Source: Planctomycetota bacterium (GTDB lineage Bacteria; Planctomycetota; Planctomycetia; Gemmatales; Gemmataceae). From it: a stretch of 64,000 nt of DNA. Below are positions 43,845 to 52,035 of this stretch, piece after piece. The notes below the pieces were generated by a model. It did no database searches. It was not told the origin of the DNA and saw only the letters and a list, made by a program, of their open reading frames with translations. Each line of letters begins with the position of its first letter. Within the stretch, counting starts at the first letter, position 1. Where the stretch lies: contig VGXS01000012.1 of NCBI GenBank assembly GCA_016873225.1, positions 1 through 64,000 on the forward strand, given 5' to 3'. The translations under genes and the position numbers were made by a program.

Positions 43845-44157
43845 TGCCTCCGGAGAGCGACATCACTCCCTCAAAGCCTTGCGCTTCGAGGAAGCACGCC
43901 GCGTGCCAACTCCTGACGCCGTGGTGGCAGTAGACCACGAGGGTCTGCCCCGGCGCGAGGTCGATCTCCTGGGCCCGCCCGGGCAGTTCATCCAATGGAA
44001 TGAGCTTGTCTCCCGGAATCGCCGCGAACTCATGTTCCTGGGGTTGCCTGACATCCAGCAGGTAAACCCTCAACGGATCGGCGGAAAGCCTGGCCTTCAG
44101 ATCCAACGGCCTGATGGGAGATGGCATGCGGGGCTCACGGCTCACAAAGGAATTCAT
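43798..44157 (-). CDS. rhodanese-like sulfurtransferase domain protein
   Basis: A 119-residue single rhodanese domain. The catalytic cysteine is Cys77 in VVYCHHGVRSWHAA; the fold start is YLLDVRQPQEHEFAAIPGDKL and it ends at LSGGIEAYSVEVDP. Two ATGs are possible: 44157, and 44127 (MPSPIRPLDLKARL), which would start the usual domain. A TATAAT sequence lies directly upstream of 44157, but no clear ribosome binding site serves either. It overlaps moaC by 47 bases. Single-domain rhodaneses pass sulfane sulfur; a link with molybdopterin sulfuration is possible through moaC but not shown. Confidence 0.85.
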   Translation of the reverse strand: MNSFVSREPRMPSPIRPLDLKARLSADPLRVYLLDVRQPQEHEFAAIPGDKLIPLDELPGRAQEIDLAPGQTLVVYCHHGVRSWHAACFLEAQGFEGVMSLSGGIEAYSVEVDPAIPRY

Positions 44158-44168
44158 TGGGATTATAG

Positions 44169-45530
44169 CTATCGGCCGCCGCTGGACTTGAGGGTTCTCA
44201 TCGCCTCGCGCCATTGTTTCTCGGCCTCGGGAAGCGGCGCTCCCGCCAACGCCTCGAAGAAAGCCACCGCGTCGGCGCCCTTGGCCCGGGCCTCCAGCGC
44301 CTTGTCAAGAACAGGGCCGGCCAAGGCCTGCCGGTCAAACAGAAGCCAGTAGGCCAGCCCCCAGGCCACCAGATAGGCCCGCTCGGAATCTCCCCGGCCC
44401 TCGATGCGATGCACCAGAAAAGACTTGGCATCCGCCCTGAGGACCTCAGGCAATGGTGGAAAATCGTTCGATTGCATGAGGCTGCGAAGCTTGGCCAGGC
44501 GGACGGGATCGGGCCTTTCGGCCCGGAGTTCGCCCGCCTCCACCAGGGCCCCCTCGAAAACCTGGGCCAAGCCCTCATCGAGCCACCTTGGCAGGCCGCC
44601 GCCAGCGACGGGAAAGACCTCGCTGGCCAGGTACGCGTGGCAGGCCTCATGGTTGAGCCTTTCAAGCAGGAGCCTTCGGGAGTTCCTCACCAGGGCCTCG
44701 TTGCCTTCCACCACGGTCCTGAGCTTGGCCCGCGCCTGCTGGAACACCGCCAAAAGGTCGGCAGGGGGGCGGTTTGAATACGCGGCCTTGAGTTCCTTCT
44801 CGCCCTTCTGGATCCGGGCGAACTCACCCGCGTGGTGTTCCCTGAGGGCGTCGATCCTCTTGTCCATTTCGTCGAGTTCGCTGGCGCACACGACCGTGTT
44901 GCTCGCTGGATCGTAAAAGGCGGGGTTGGCAAGTCCTCCGGCGCCCCTGCCCTTGGCCAGCACGGCGTATTCGGCGGCGGAGCGCGCGAGAAGAATGGTC
45001 ACCGGCTTGGCTCCGGAAACCCTCGGCGGCAGGAGTTGGGCGTAGGCCGCGAACACCTGCTCAAGCTGCAGGGCCACCAACTGCGCCAGTTCGGCTCCCG
45101 CGGTGGTCATGAGCCTGAAGCGGGATCCCCCGTACACCCGGGCCATGGTCGCGCCGGTGGGATCTCCCGGCCATGGGGCGGTGGACAGGCCCGGAAGGTC
45201 CTCAGCTGGAGCCCCCTTCTCGAGCCGTCTCAAATGGGCGAAAAGCAGGCGCCGGTCGTTCTCGAGCCTCTCGAGCTTGCGCGTCAGTTCCGCCCGGTCG
45301 GAATCATCGATCAGGTCGAGCTTCGACACCTCCGAGGGCTTGAATGTCAGCGCGAACACCAGTGTCGGGGAACCCGGCTTGCGCACCACCTGCTTGAACT
45401 CAATGGCATCGGCGCCCTGCCTCACCACCAACCCGGAAAGGGGCTCCTTTCCCGGCCTGTGGACCGTGTCGAATTTCCAGCCGTCAGCCTGCCCGGCCAA
45501 GGCGGCGAGAAGGGCCGCGACCAGGCTCAT
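44169..45530 (-). CDS. DUF1570 exported putative metallopeptidase
   Basis: A 453-residue protein with a short signal peptide (MSLVAALLAALAGQADG). The start is the ATG at 45530, overlapping the oxidoreductase stop (ATGA). Near residues 75-105 lies a charged coiled stretch (ELTRKLERLENDRRLLFAHL). The DUF1570 (peptidase MA-like) domain contains HEACH (His294, Glu295, His298) in LNHEACHAYLASEVF and the distal PRWLDEGLAQVFEG (Glu319), which form a zinc site. The family is common in planctomycetes and its substrates are unknown. Confidence 0.85.
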   Translation of the reverse strand: MSLVAALLAALAGQADGWKFDTVHRPGKEPLSGLVVRQGADAIEFKQVVRKPGSPTLVFALTFKPSEVSKLDLIDDSDRAELTRKLERLENDRRLLFAHLRRLEKGAPAEDLPGLSTAPWPGDPTGATMARVYGGSRFRLMTTAGAELAQLVALQLEQVFAAYAQLLPPRVSGAKPVTILLARSAAEYAVLAKGRGAGGLANPAFYDPASNTVVCASELDEMDKRIDALREHHAGEFARIQKGEKELKAAYSNRPPADLLAVFQQARAKLRTVVEGNEALVRNSRRLLLERLNHEACHAYLASEVFPVAGGGLPRWLDEGLAQVFEGALVEAGELRAERPDPVRLAKLRSLMQSNDFPPLPEVLRADAKSFLVHRIEGRGDSERAYLVAWGLAYWLLFDRQALAGPVLDKALEARAKGADAVAFFEALAGAPLPEAEKQWREAMRTLKSSGGR

Positions 45531-46426
45531 GGAGCGTCCACCATGACGACCGAACCGTGGTTGGCGGCGCTCGTGTTGGCCGCCTCGAGGAAACCCATGA
45601 GTTCCACGGTTTCGGCCAAATCCACCGGCGGCTTCCTCTCGCGGAAAAACACGACCATCCGCTTGAGGAGTTCGCGGTAGATCACATCGGTCGAGACCGC
45701 TCCGGATCGAGCCGCCTTGACTCCCCAGGCGCTGAATCCGAAACCGGAGGCGCCCTTGCGGATGGCGCGCACCGTGCCGATTCGCCCGTCGGCCCATTCA
45801 CCGGTCACGGCGGTGGCTCCCGGCTGGCTGACGGCGGTCACCCGCTTGCACCCGGGGCCGAGCAGGGCGTAGAGCATCTCCGCGGCATGAATCCCGTAAT
45901 GGAACAGTCCGGGGTTTCGCTTGTTGTCGCCCGAAAGGGAACCCGGCCCCCATGCGGCCGCGCCTTCCAGCGGCCCGAGTTCGGCGCGAGCGGCCAGCAC
46001 CTCGGGGGCGTACCGGAGGCTCGAACTGGAAAACAGCGGTGCCTTGTGCCTGGCCGCCAACGCGACGATGGCGCGCGCCTGGGCCGCCGAGCACGCGAAC
46101 GGCTTGTCAATGAAGACGGGCAGGCCGGCTTCAAGGAACGGCTTGGCCCTTTCAAGATGCACCGTGCCGTCGAGCGAGGCGACGATCACGCCGTCCACCT
46201 TCCCCAGCAAGTCAGCGGGCTTGTCCACCAGCGGAATTCCGAGCTTTTTCGCCTCGGCGGTGTACCCGGCAAGGCGATCGGGCGCGAGCGCCGACTCGCC
46301 CGGACAGCCTGCCACCACCATGGCGCCGTCCACCCATTGGTTCTCCGCCACCCCGGCATGGTTGAGCCGGGAGGCGAAGGCCACCACATGGGAAGTGTCG
46401 AAATCAAGGATTCCGAGGCGAATCAT
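45527..46426 (-). CDS. Gfo/Idh/MocA-family NAD(P)-dependent oxidoreductase
   Basis: A 299-residue oxidoreductase of the Gfo/Idh/MocA family. The N-terminal Rossmann fold is MIRLGILDFDTSHVVAFASR, lacking the usual GxGxxG; it is replaced by the family-variant start LDFDTSHV. The conserved cofactor region DGVIVASLDGTVHLERAKPF is followed by the EKP-like VFIDKPFACS (Lys about residue 109). GLFHYGIHAAEMLYALLGPG corresponds to the catalytic His region. Relatives oxidise sugars, inositols and sugar acids. It lies 22 bases after the UbiA gene in the same strand order and may act on a cyclitol or keto-sugar, which is inference. Confidence 0.88.
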   Translation of the reverse strand: MIRLGILDFDTSHVVAFASRLNHAGVAENQWVDGAMVVAGCPGESALAPDRLAGYTAEAKKLGIPLVDKPADLLGKVDGVIVASLDGTVHLERAKPFLEAGLPVFIDKPFACSAAQARAIVALAARHKAPLFSSSSLRYAPEVLAARAELGPLEGAAAWGPGSLSGDNKRNPGLFHYGIHAAEMLYALLGPGCKRVTAVSQPGATAVTGEWADGRIGTVRAIRKGASGFGFSAWGVKAARSGAVSTDVIYRELLKRMVVFFRERKPPVDLAETVELMGFLEAANTSAANHGSVVMVDAP

Positions 46427-46448
46427 GAAACTGGCCTCCCGCGTTCCG

Positions 46449-47330
46449 TCAGGTCAGCCGGGCGGCCATCAGCCGCCGCAACCCGACCATGACGGGCATC
46501 AGTATCAGGATGCCCCATCCGGCCGGTCCCGCCAAGCCCGCGGCCCAGGCCGCGTCGAACGGGATGTATCCCAGCAGCAACCGGCCCACCGCCGGGCGCA
46601 CCGAGGCCGGCTGGGGATTCCGCAGCGCGCGTGAGACGCGCTGTCCCAGGAACGCGACCAGCCCGACGACTGCCGCCACCGGTACCCAATTCCCCCTCAC
46701 GGCAAGCGTCCAAGCCGTCAGCCCAAGCGAAACGGCCACCACGGCGGCGGAAGCGGCGAGTTGCCAGCGCTGGCTCCGCCCACCATCATTCCTCGCGAAC
46801 CAGGTGAGCCCCGCGATGTAAAGGAAACAGGCCGCGGAAGGCAGCCAGGCCGCGGACAAGCCCGACTCGCCCGCCACGCTGGACCCCAGGAGCACATTGA
46901 GGCCGCGGCAGGCCCCCATCACGAAAGGCCCCATGATGGTGCGCTTGGCCCGGGCGTTGTAAACCCAAACAGCAGCAATGAGGCCCATGGCCACACGCCC
47001 GGGGGTCGGATCATCACCCCCGAGGAAGTGCCCGGAAACCGTGGCGAAAACCAGTCCGGCACCCAGAAGCAAATGCCCGGCGATGCCCGCGTCACGCCGG
47101 CTGATGTCGCCCCTTGGAAGCGGCCTCTCGGGACGCTGGAGGCAATCCTCGGAAACATCGAAGTAGTCGTTGAGCACCATTCCGGCGGCGTAAATCGCCA
47201 TCGACGCCAACGCCAGGAACACCACTGGCAGGGGGTCCGCCGGCCAACCGGCAGCCAGCGCGCCTAGCGCTATGTCAGCCAACGGGGACGGAAGGTTGGG
47301 CAAGCGGATCAGGCGCGCCCAAGCGATCAC
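46449..47330 (-). CDS. UbiA-family prenyltransferase (EboC/SCO3242-like)
   Basis: A 293-residue polytopic UbiA prenyltransferase. The GTG at 47330 is used: it overlaps the upstream stop (GTGA) and starts IAWARLIRLPNLPSPLADIA. The Asp-rich motif is NDYFDVSED (residues 54-62), followed by the typical RPERPLPRGDIS. The second conserved loop is VWVYNARAKRTIMGPFVMGA and the block CRGLNVLLGSS, which I associate with the EboC/SCO3242 branch rather than ubiquinone or menaquinone UbiA. It would transfer a prenyl chain to a polar head group, and the adjacent inositol-3-phosphate synthase makes a cyclitol phosphate an attractive acceptor. Seven to nine helices are apparent. Confidence 0.86.
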   Translation of the reverse strand: MIAWARLIRLPNLPSPLADIALGALAAGWPADPLPVVFLALASMAIYAAGMVLNDYFDVSEDCLQRPERPLPRGDISRRDAGIAGHLLLGAGLVFATVSGHFLGGDDPTPGRVAMGLIAAVWVYNARAKRTIMGPFVMGACRGLNVLLGSSVAGESGLSAAWLPSAACFLYIAGLTWFARNDGGRSQRWQLAASAAVVAVSLGLTAWTLAVRGNWVPVAAVVGLVAFLGQRVSRALRNPQPASVRPAVGRLLLGYIPFDAAWAAGLAGPAGWGILILMPVMVGLRRLMAARLT

Positions 47331-48190
47331 GCCGTCGCCCCGGCAAGCACCCGTGAAACAATCGGCAGGACATGCTCGCGGGCCCGGCGCGCGGCGTCGT
47401 CGGGATTGTCGATGCAGGGATAAAGCTCGATCGTGATCCATCCTCCGTAGCCGGCGCGATGAAGCGACGCCAAGACCGCCCCGAAGTCGATCGCCCCGGT
47501 GCCGGGCACCATGTGATGGTGCACGCGCGTGGCGGCGATGTCCTCGAGGTGGACATGGCCGATGTGGGGGGCCAGCATCGGCACCACGCGCGCGGGATCC
47601 TCGCCCACGCAGTAGCTGTGGCCGATGTCGAAGTTGAGGCCCAGCCACGGGGAATCGAAACGGCCCATGAACTCGAGCGCCTGCTCGGAAGTCTCGATCA
47701 AAAGGCCCGGCTCGGGTTCCACAAGCAGCCTCACCCGCTCGCGCTCGGCGTGCCCGAGAACGGGCTTGATCTCCTCGACGAACAGGTCGAGGGCCCTGGC
47801 CCATGATTCCCCGGAGCCGACCGGTCCACCCGGTTCGGTGGTGATGCAGGGCGCGCCGAGTTCACGGGCCAAGGACAGCGCCTTGCGGGTGTGGTTGACT
47901 CGAATCAGCCGGTAATTCCGATCCGGCTCGATCCAGCTCGGATGCCAGTATTTTTGCCGGGGGTCGTCCACGGCGTGCATCATGAACGCATTGATGTTCG
48001 AGATGACCAGGCCGCGCCGGTCGAGCGAATCCCGAAGCGCCGCCTTCTGGGCGGGCAACAGGTAGGCCGGCCAGGCGTGCGGCACATCCGCCATCAGCTC
48101 AACGCCCTTGTAGCCGATGGAAGCGAGCCTGCCTACCGCCTCGTCGAACGGGAAGTTCAGGAACGCGTTGGTGCTGAAGGCGAGTTCCAT
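47327..48190 (-). CDS. sugar phosphate isomerase/epimerase-like TIM barrel
   Basis: A 287-residue AP-endonuclease-2-type TIM barrel, like xylose isomerase-like epimerases and EboE. The start at 48190 follows the inositol-synthase stop by seven bases. MELAFSTNAFLNFPFDEAVG opens the barrel; metal ligands are expected in LLVEPEPGLLIET (Glu), LNFDIGHSYCVG (Asp, His), HIGHVHLEDI and WITIELYPCIDNPDDA (Glu). The N-terminal YKGVELMADVPHAWPAYLLP region is the substrate lid. The protein ends on the UbiA start (GTGA overlap). The substrate is unknown. Confidence 0.87.
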   Translation of the reverse strand: MELAFSTNAFLNFPFDEAVGRLASIGYKGVELMADVPHAWPAYLLPAQKAALRDSLDRRGLVISNINAFMMHAVDDPRQKYWHPSWIEPDRNYRLIRVNHTRKALSLARELGAPCITTEPGGPVGSGESWARALDLFVEEIKPVLGHAERERVRLLVEPEPGLLIETSEQALEFMGRFDSPWLGLNFDIGHSYCVGEDPARVVPMLAPHIGHVHLEDIAATRVHHHMVPGTGAIDFGAVLASLHRAGYGGWITIELYPCIDNPDDAARRAREHVLPIVSRVLAGATA

Positions 48191-48197
48191 GGCGGGG

Positions 48198-49406
48198 TCA
48201 CTCGCACTCGCGGCAGGTGGTGACATATTCCTCGAGCATGGTGAACTGCTTGAAGAAGTCGTTCTCGGCGCATCCCTGGGGGCCCTTGAAGAAGCACGCC
48301 AGGTGGGACAGCACCCCGGTCTCCTTGCGGGATCGGGCCAGGAGCGCCAGGCGGACAAGGTCGATCGCCAATGGCGCCGCCAACAGGCTGTCGCAGCCCT
48401 GCCAGATGAACTGGAGGATCATCTTCGTGCCGAGGAACCCTTGGAAATGGATGTGGTTCCAGGCCGTCTTCCAGTCATCCATGCTGGGGATGTACTCGAT
48501 GCTCACCAGGGTCGAGGGCTTGTAGCCGACGATGCTCGAGACGACGGCGTCCTTGTGTCCCACCTTGGCGGCCTTGTTGCGCGGGTCATCGAGCACCACG
48601 CCGTCGCGGTTTCCGAAAATGTTGTGGCCCACCCAGCTCAGGATGCGCCAGTTCCGGTGGGCGAACATCGGCGCGAGCACGGTTTTCATGAGTGTCTCGC
48701 CGGTCTTGCCGTCCTTTCCGGCGATCACGGTGCCGCGCTTGACGGCAAGCTCCTCAAGCGCCGGCATGGTCGCGCCCAGGCAGGGCGTGAAGTTCACATA
48801 GGGCAGGCCGAGGTCTAGCGCGGCGTAGGCATAGAGCGAACTGGCGGGCAGGACGGGGTTGCCCGCGCGCGACAGCAGCGGCTCGAGCGCCGACAGGCTC
48901 TGGTGTTCGGGCCCGGTGGGAAACGGGGGTTCCGTCGAGGCGACCGAAAGCACGACCACATCGTCGAGCTTGTGGCGATTCTTGAAGTCGAGGATGTCGG
49001 CCTTGATCCTTTCGATCGCCTTGGCCGGCGTTTCGACCGCGTTCACCTCGGGACGATCGGCGAGCTTGGCGATGGTTTCGCCGCAGGCGACCAGGGTGCC
49101 GGGGCGCAGGTTCGACTCCCAAGAGGCAAGGGTTTCGGAGCAAGCCGCCAGCAGGCTTTCATGGAATACCCCGGCGCGTTCATGCATTTCGCTCGCCGTC
49201 TGGCGGAAACCAGCCTGCCGGATTTCATGCCCGCCCACCACGAACTGTTCGGCCTGGGCCAGTTCCAGCCCGTCGAAAAGGGGCAGCTCGGTCACCAGGC
49301 TGGTTGTCTCGGTCACCTTGCGCGCCAAGGCGGCCAGCCCCAAGGCGATGGTCGTGCCAACACCCCCGCAGGCGCCGACTAGCCACAGACCGTATCTCTT
49401 GCTCAT
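48198..49406 (-). CDS. inositol-3-phosphate synthase
   Basis: A 402-residue myo-inositol-1(3)-phosphate synthase, which cyclises glucose-6-phosphate in an NAD-dependent reaction. YGLWLVGACGGVGTTIALGL is the NAD-binding loop; VVLSVASTEPPFPTGPEHQS, GKDGKTGETLMKTVLAPMFA and GHNIFGNRDGVVLDDPRNKA are family signatures. SSLYAYAALDLGLPYVNFTP and the IEYIPSMDDWKTAWNHIHFQ region are also typical. The ATG at 49406 is used. It is the first gene of the minus-strand cluster and lies divergent from ribBA. Inositol phosphate is unusual in bacteria, and the UbiA gene nearby suggests a lipid-linked use. Confidence 0.93.
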   Translation of the reverse strand: MSKRYGLWLVGACGGVGTTIALGLAALARKVTETTSLVTELPLFDGLELAQAEQFVVGGHEIRQAGFRQTASEMHERAGVFHESLLAACSETLASWESNLRPGTLVACGETIAKLADRPEVNAVETPAKAIERIKADILDFKNRHKLDDVVVLSVASTEPPFPTGPEHQSLSALEPLLSRAGNPVLPASSLYAYAALDLGLPYVNFTPCLGATMPALEELAVKRGTVIAGKDGKTGETLMKTVLAPMFAHRNWRILSWVGHNIFGNRDGVVLDDPRNKAAKVGHKDAVVSSIVGYKPSTLVSIEYIPSMDDWKTAWNHIHFQGFLGTKMILQFIWQGCDSLLAAPLAIDLVRLALLARSRKETGVLSHLACFFKGPQGCAENDFFKQFTMLEEYVTTCRECE

Positions 49407-49592
49407 GCTGCTCGTACTCCAGGGAGGGTTGGAACGGCCGACCAGGCGGTGTATCCGTCAATCATGTCACTATGGGGGGCGGAGGAAGCCCGTTCAAGCC
49501 ACCGGATCGGGTTTCGCCATTCTGGAACCCCCCTCCGCCCCACTAAAATGAACTCACATGACGACATTTTGTCGTCTTCCGGGGGAAGCCTC
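49407..49592. promoter_or_regulatory. divergent spacer between inositol synthase and ribBA
   Basis: This spacer of about 190 bases holds the promoters of both genes. GACGACA/TGTCGTC (49560-49576) forms a perfect seven-base-pair hairpin with a TTT loop just upstream of the ribBA start. I looked for an FMN riboswitch and did not see its conserved parts. A second ATG (49548) precedes the hairpin. Confidence 0.4.
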
Positions 49593-50867
49593 ATGCCCAA
49601 TTCTGGCCTTCGCGAGGGTTTCTGCCCGATTGAACAGGCGCTCGATGAACTTCGAGCCGGGCGGATGATCGTCGTGGTCGACGACCCGAACCGGGAAAAC
49701 GAAGGCGATGTGATCGTCCCGGCGCAGAATGCCACGCCGGAAGCCATCAATTTCATGATGCGCCAAGCCTGCGGCCTGGTTTGCCTGGCCATGGACGGCA
49801 GCATCTGCGACCGCCTCGGCCTCGACTTGGTGCCATCGCAGGGCGTCGACTCGCAGACCACCCCCTTCACCCCGTGCATCGACGCCCGCACCGGCATCAC
49901 CACGGGAACCTCGGCGCACGACCGGGCCCGAACGGTGCAGGTGGCCACCGATCCGCGCAGCACCCCGCAGGATCTCGTGCGCGGCAAGGGGCATGTGCCT
50001 GGTTTGCGGGCCCGCGACGGCGGCGTCTTGGTCCGCGCCGGGCATACGGAGGCCAGTGTCGATCTGGCCCGCCTGGCCGGGTTTTCTCCCGCTGCGGTGA
50101 TTTGCGAAATTTGCAATGAAGACGGTTCCATGGCGCGACTGCCCGACCTCAAGGCGTTCTCCACGCGGCACAGCCTCAAAATGTGCACGATTGAGGACCT
50201 GATCCAGTACCGGCGCCAGCGCGAAAGGCTTGTCAAACGGGAAATCCAGGTCACCCTGCCGACGCGGTTTGGAGACTTTGACCTCATCGCCTTCAGCAGC
50301 ATGGTGGACGCCGACCCCCACCTGGCGCTTTGCTACGGCGGCGTCGGGGTTGAAAAGAATGGCATGGTGGCGGCGCAGGAAGAAGCTGTCCTGGTGCGGA
50401 TCCACTCCCAATGCCTCACGGGAGATATTTTCACGAGCCTTCTGTGCGACTGCGGATCGCAGCTGCATCATGCCATGCGGCAAGTGGTGGAAGCGGGAAA
50501 GGGTATCATCCTCTACATGCGGCAGGAAGGGCGCGGCATCGGGCTCATCAACAAGCTGCACGCCTACAAGCTTCAGCAGGAGCAGGGCCTCGACACCGTG
50601 GAGGCCAACCTGGCCTTGGGTTTCGGCGCTGACCTGAGGCATTACGGCATCGGGGCGCAGATCCTCGCCGACCTGGGTGTGCGGCAGATCAGGCTGCTCA
50701 CCAACAACCCTCGCAAGGTGGTGGGGCTTGAGGGCCACGGCCTGAGCATCGTTGAACGCGTTCCCGTGGAACTTCCCCCCAACGAACGCAACGCACGCTA
50801 CTTGCGCACCAAGCGCGACAAGCTGGGCCACCTGCTCGACCTCGGAGGCGAATTCCCCGAGGCCTGA
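49593..50867 (+). CDS. ribBA: bifunctional DHBP synthase / GTP cyclohydrolase II
   Basis: A 424-residue riboflavin-synthesis enzyme. The ATG at 49593 follows GGGGGAAG by six bases and is preferred over 49548. The first half (about 1-205) is 3,4-dihydroxy-2-butanone-4-phosphate synthase: DDPNRENEGDVIVPAQ, GTSAHDRARTVQVA, RARDGGVLVRAGHTEASVDL. The second half is GTP cyclohydrolase II: VLVRIHSQCLTGDIF, LLCDCGSQLHHAM (zinc cysteines), MRQEGRGIGLINKLHAYKLQ and LLTNNPRKVVGLEGHGLSI. Both halves look intact. It is followed 48 bases later by ychF. Confidence 0.96.
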   Translation: MPNSGLREGFCPIEQALDELRAGRMIVVVDDPNRENEGDVIVPAQNATPEAINFMMRQACGLVCLAMDGSICDRLGLDLVPSQGVDSQTTPFTPCIDARTGITTGTSAHDRARTVQVATDPRSTPQDLVRGKGHVPGLRARDGGVLVRAGHTEASVDLARLAGFSPAAVICEICNEDGSMARLPDLKAFSTRHSLKMCTIEDLIQYRRQRERLVKREIQVTLPTRFGDFDLIAFSSMVDADPHLALCYGGVGVEKNGMVAAQEEAVLVRIHSQCLTGDIFTSLLCDCGSQLHHAMRQVVEAGKGIILYMRQEGRGIGLINKLHAYKLQQEQGLDTVEANLALGFGADLRHYGIGAQILADLGVRQIRLLTNNPRKVVGLEGHGLSIVERVPVELPPNERNARYLRTKRDKLGHLLDLGGEFPEA

Positions 50868-50915
50868 TAGATTGATATTTCTGGACAAAATCGACAATCA
50901 GGTCACGGATCCACC

Positions 50916-52007
50916 ATGAAGGCAGGCATCGTCGGGCTTCCCAATGTGGGCAAGAGCACGCTCTTCAACGCGCTCACCAGTTCCAAGCAGGCCCAAGCCG
51001 CCAACTACCCTTTCTGCACCATCGAGCCCAACGAGGGAATTGTCCCGGTGCCCGACCCGCGGTTGGGGCGCATCACCAAATACATCGTGCCCCAGAAAAT
51101 CATTCCCTCGACGCTGACGCTCGTGGACATCGCCGGCATCGTGAAGGGCGCCAGCGAGGGCGAGGGGCTTGGCAACAAGTTTCTCAGCCACATCCGGGAA
51201 GTGGATGCCATCCTGCAGGTGGTGCGCTGCTTCAGCGACCCCGATGTGGTCCATGTGGCGGGCAAGGTCGACCCGATGGCCGACATCGAAACCATCGAAA
51301 TTGAACTGATGCTCGCCGATGTCCAGTCGCTTGAAAACGCGCTGCCCAAGGCCGAGCGCGCCGCCAAGGGAGGCGACAAGGAAGCCAAGGACCGCGCCGA
51401 GGCGGCCCGGAAATGCCTCGATCACCTTCTCAAGGAAAGCAAGCCGCTGCGCACCCTCAGGCTTGAGGACCATGAGGCCAAGGCGATCCACAGCTTCGGA
51501 CTGATGACCGCCAAGAAAATCCTTTATGTGGTGAATGTCGACGAGAACGATCTTTACGGAAAGGGGCCCCAGGCGATGCGCGTGCGGGAACACGCCGGGA
51601 AGGTCGGCGCCGGCGTGGTGCCCGTGTGCGCCAAGCTGGAGGCTGAAATCGCCGAACTCGACGAAGGCGACCGCGCGGAAATGCTTGTCTCATCGGGGAT
51701 CGCCGAGCCATCGCTAGCCGTGCTGGCGCGGGAAACCTACCGGGTCCTCGGTTACCAGAGCTATTTCACCGCTGGCGAGAAGGAAGTGCGCGCCTGGCCC
51801 ATTCCCGTCGGCGCCACGGCCCCACAAGCCGCCGGGGTGATTCATACTGATTTCGAGAAAGGCTTCATCCGCGCCGAAATCTACAGCCTCGAGGACCTTG
51901 AACAACACAAGAACGAACGCGACATCAGGTCCGCCGGCAAGTTGCGCACGGTCGGCCGGGATTATGTCATGCAGGATGGCGACATCTGCCATTTCCTGTT
52001 CAACTAA
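50916..52007 (+). CDS. ychF: redox-responsive ATPase/GTPase YchF
   Basis: A 363-residue member of the Obg-related YchF family, an ATP-preferring P-loop protein that binds ribosomes. The G1 motif is [15 protein letters not shown] (residues 7-21), G3 is [20 protein letters not shown], and the switch region ([16 protein letters not shown]) is normal. [11 protein letters not shown] replaces NKxD, in line with ATP use. The C-terminal TGS-like domain is [18 protein letters not shown], ending [17 protein letters not shown]. It is followed after 28 bases by the ThuA-like gene. Confidence 0.96.
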   Translation: MKAGIVGLPNVGKSTLFNALTSSKQAQAANYPFCTIEPNEGIVPVPDPRLGRITKYIVPQKIIPSTLTLVDIAGIVKGASEGEGLGNKFLSHIREVDAILQVVRCFSDPDVVHVAGKVDPMADIETIEIELMLADVQSLENALPKAERAAKGGDKEAKDRAEAARKCLDHLLKESKPLRTLRLEDHEAKAIHSFGLMTAKKILYVVNVDENDLYGKGPQAMRVREHAGKVGAGVVPVCAKLEAEIAELDEGDRAEMLVSSGIAEPSLAVLARETYRVLGYQSYFTAGEKEVRAWPIPVGATAPQAAGVIHTDFEKGFIRAEIYSLEDLEQHKNERDIRSAGKLRTVGRDYVMQDGDICHFLFN

Positions 52008-52035
52008 CAAATCGCACTCCCCTGGAGACACACCA

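Noticed and set aside
44158..44172. TATAAT before the rhodanese start as a promoter
   Set aside because: No -35 match lies about 17 bases upstream and the gene is within a tight operon, so I treat it as unproven.
49407..49592. An FMN riboswitch before ribBA
   Set aside because: The conserved helices and the GGGGCAGGGTGAAATTCC-like start are absent; only a short hairpin is seen.
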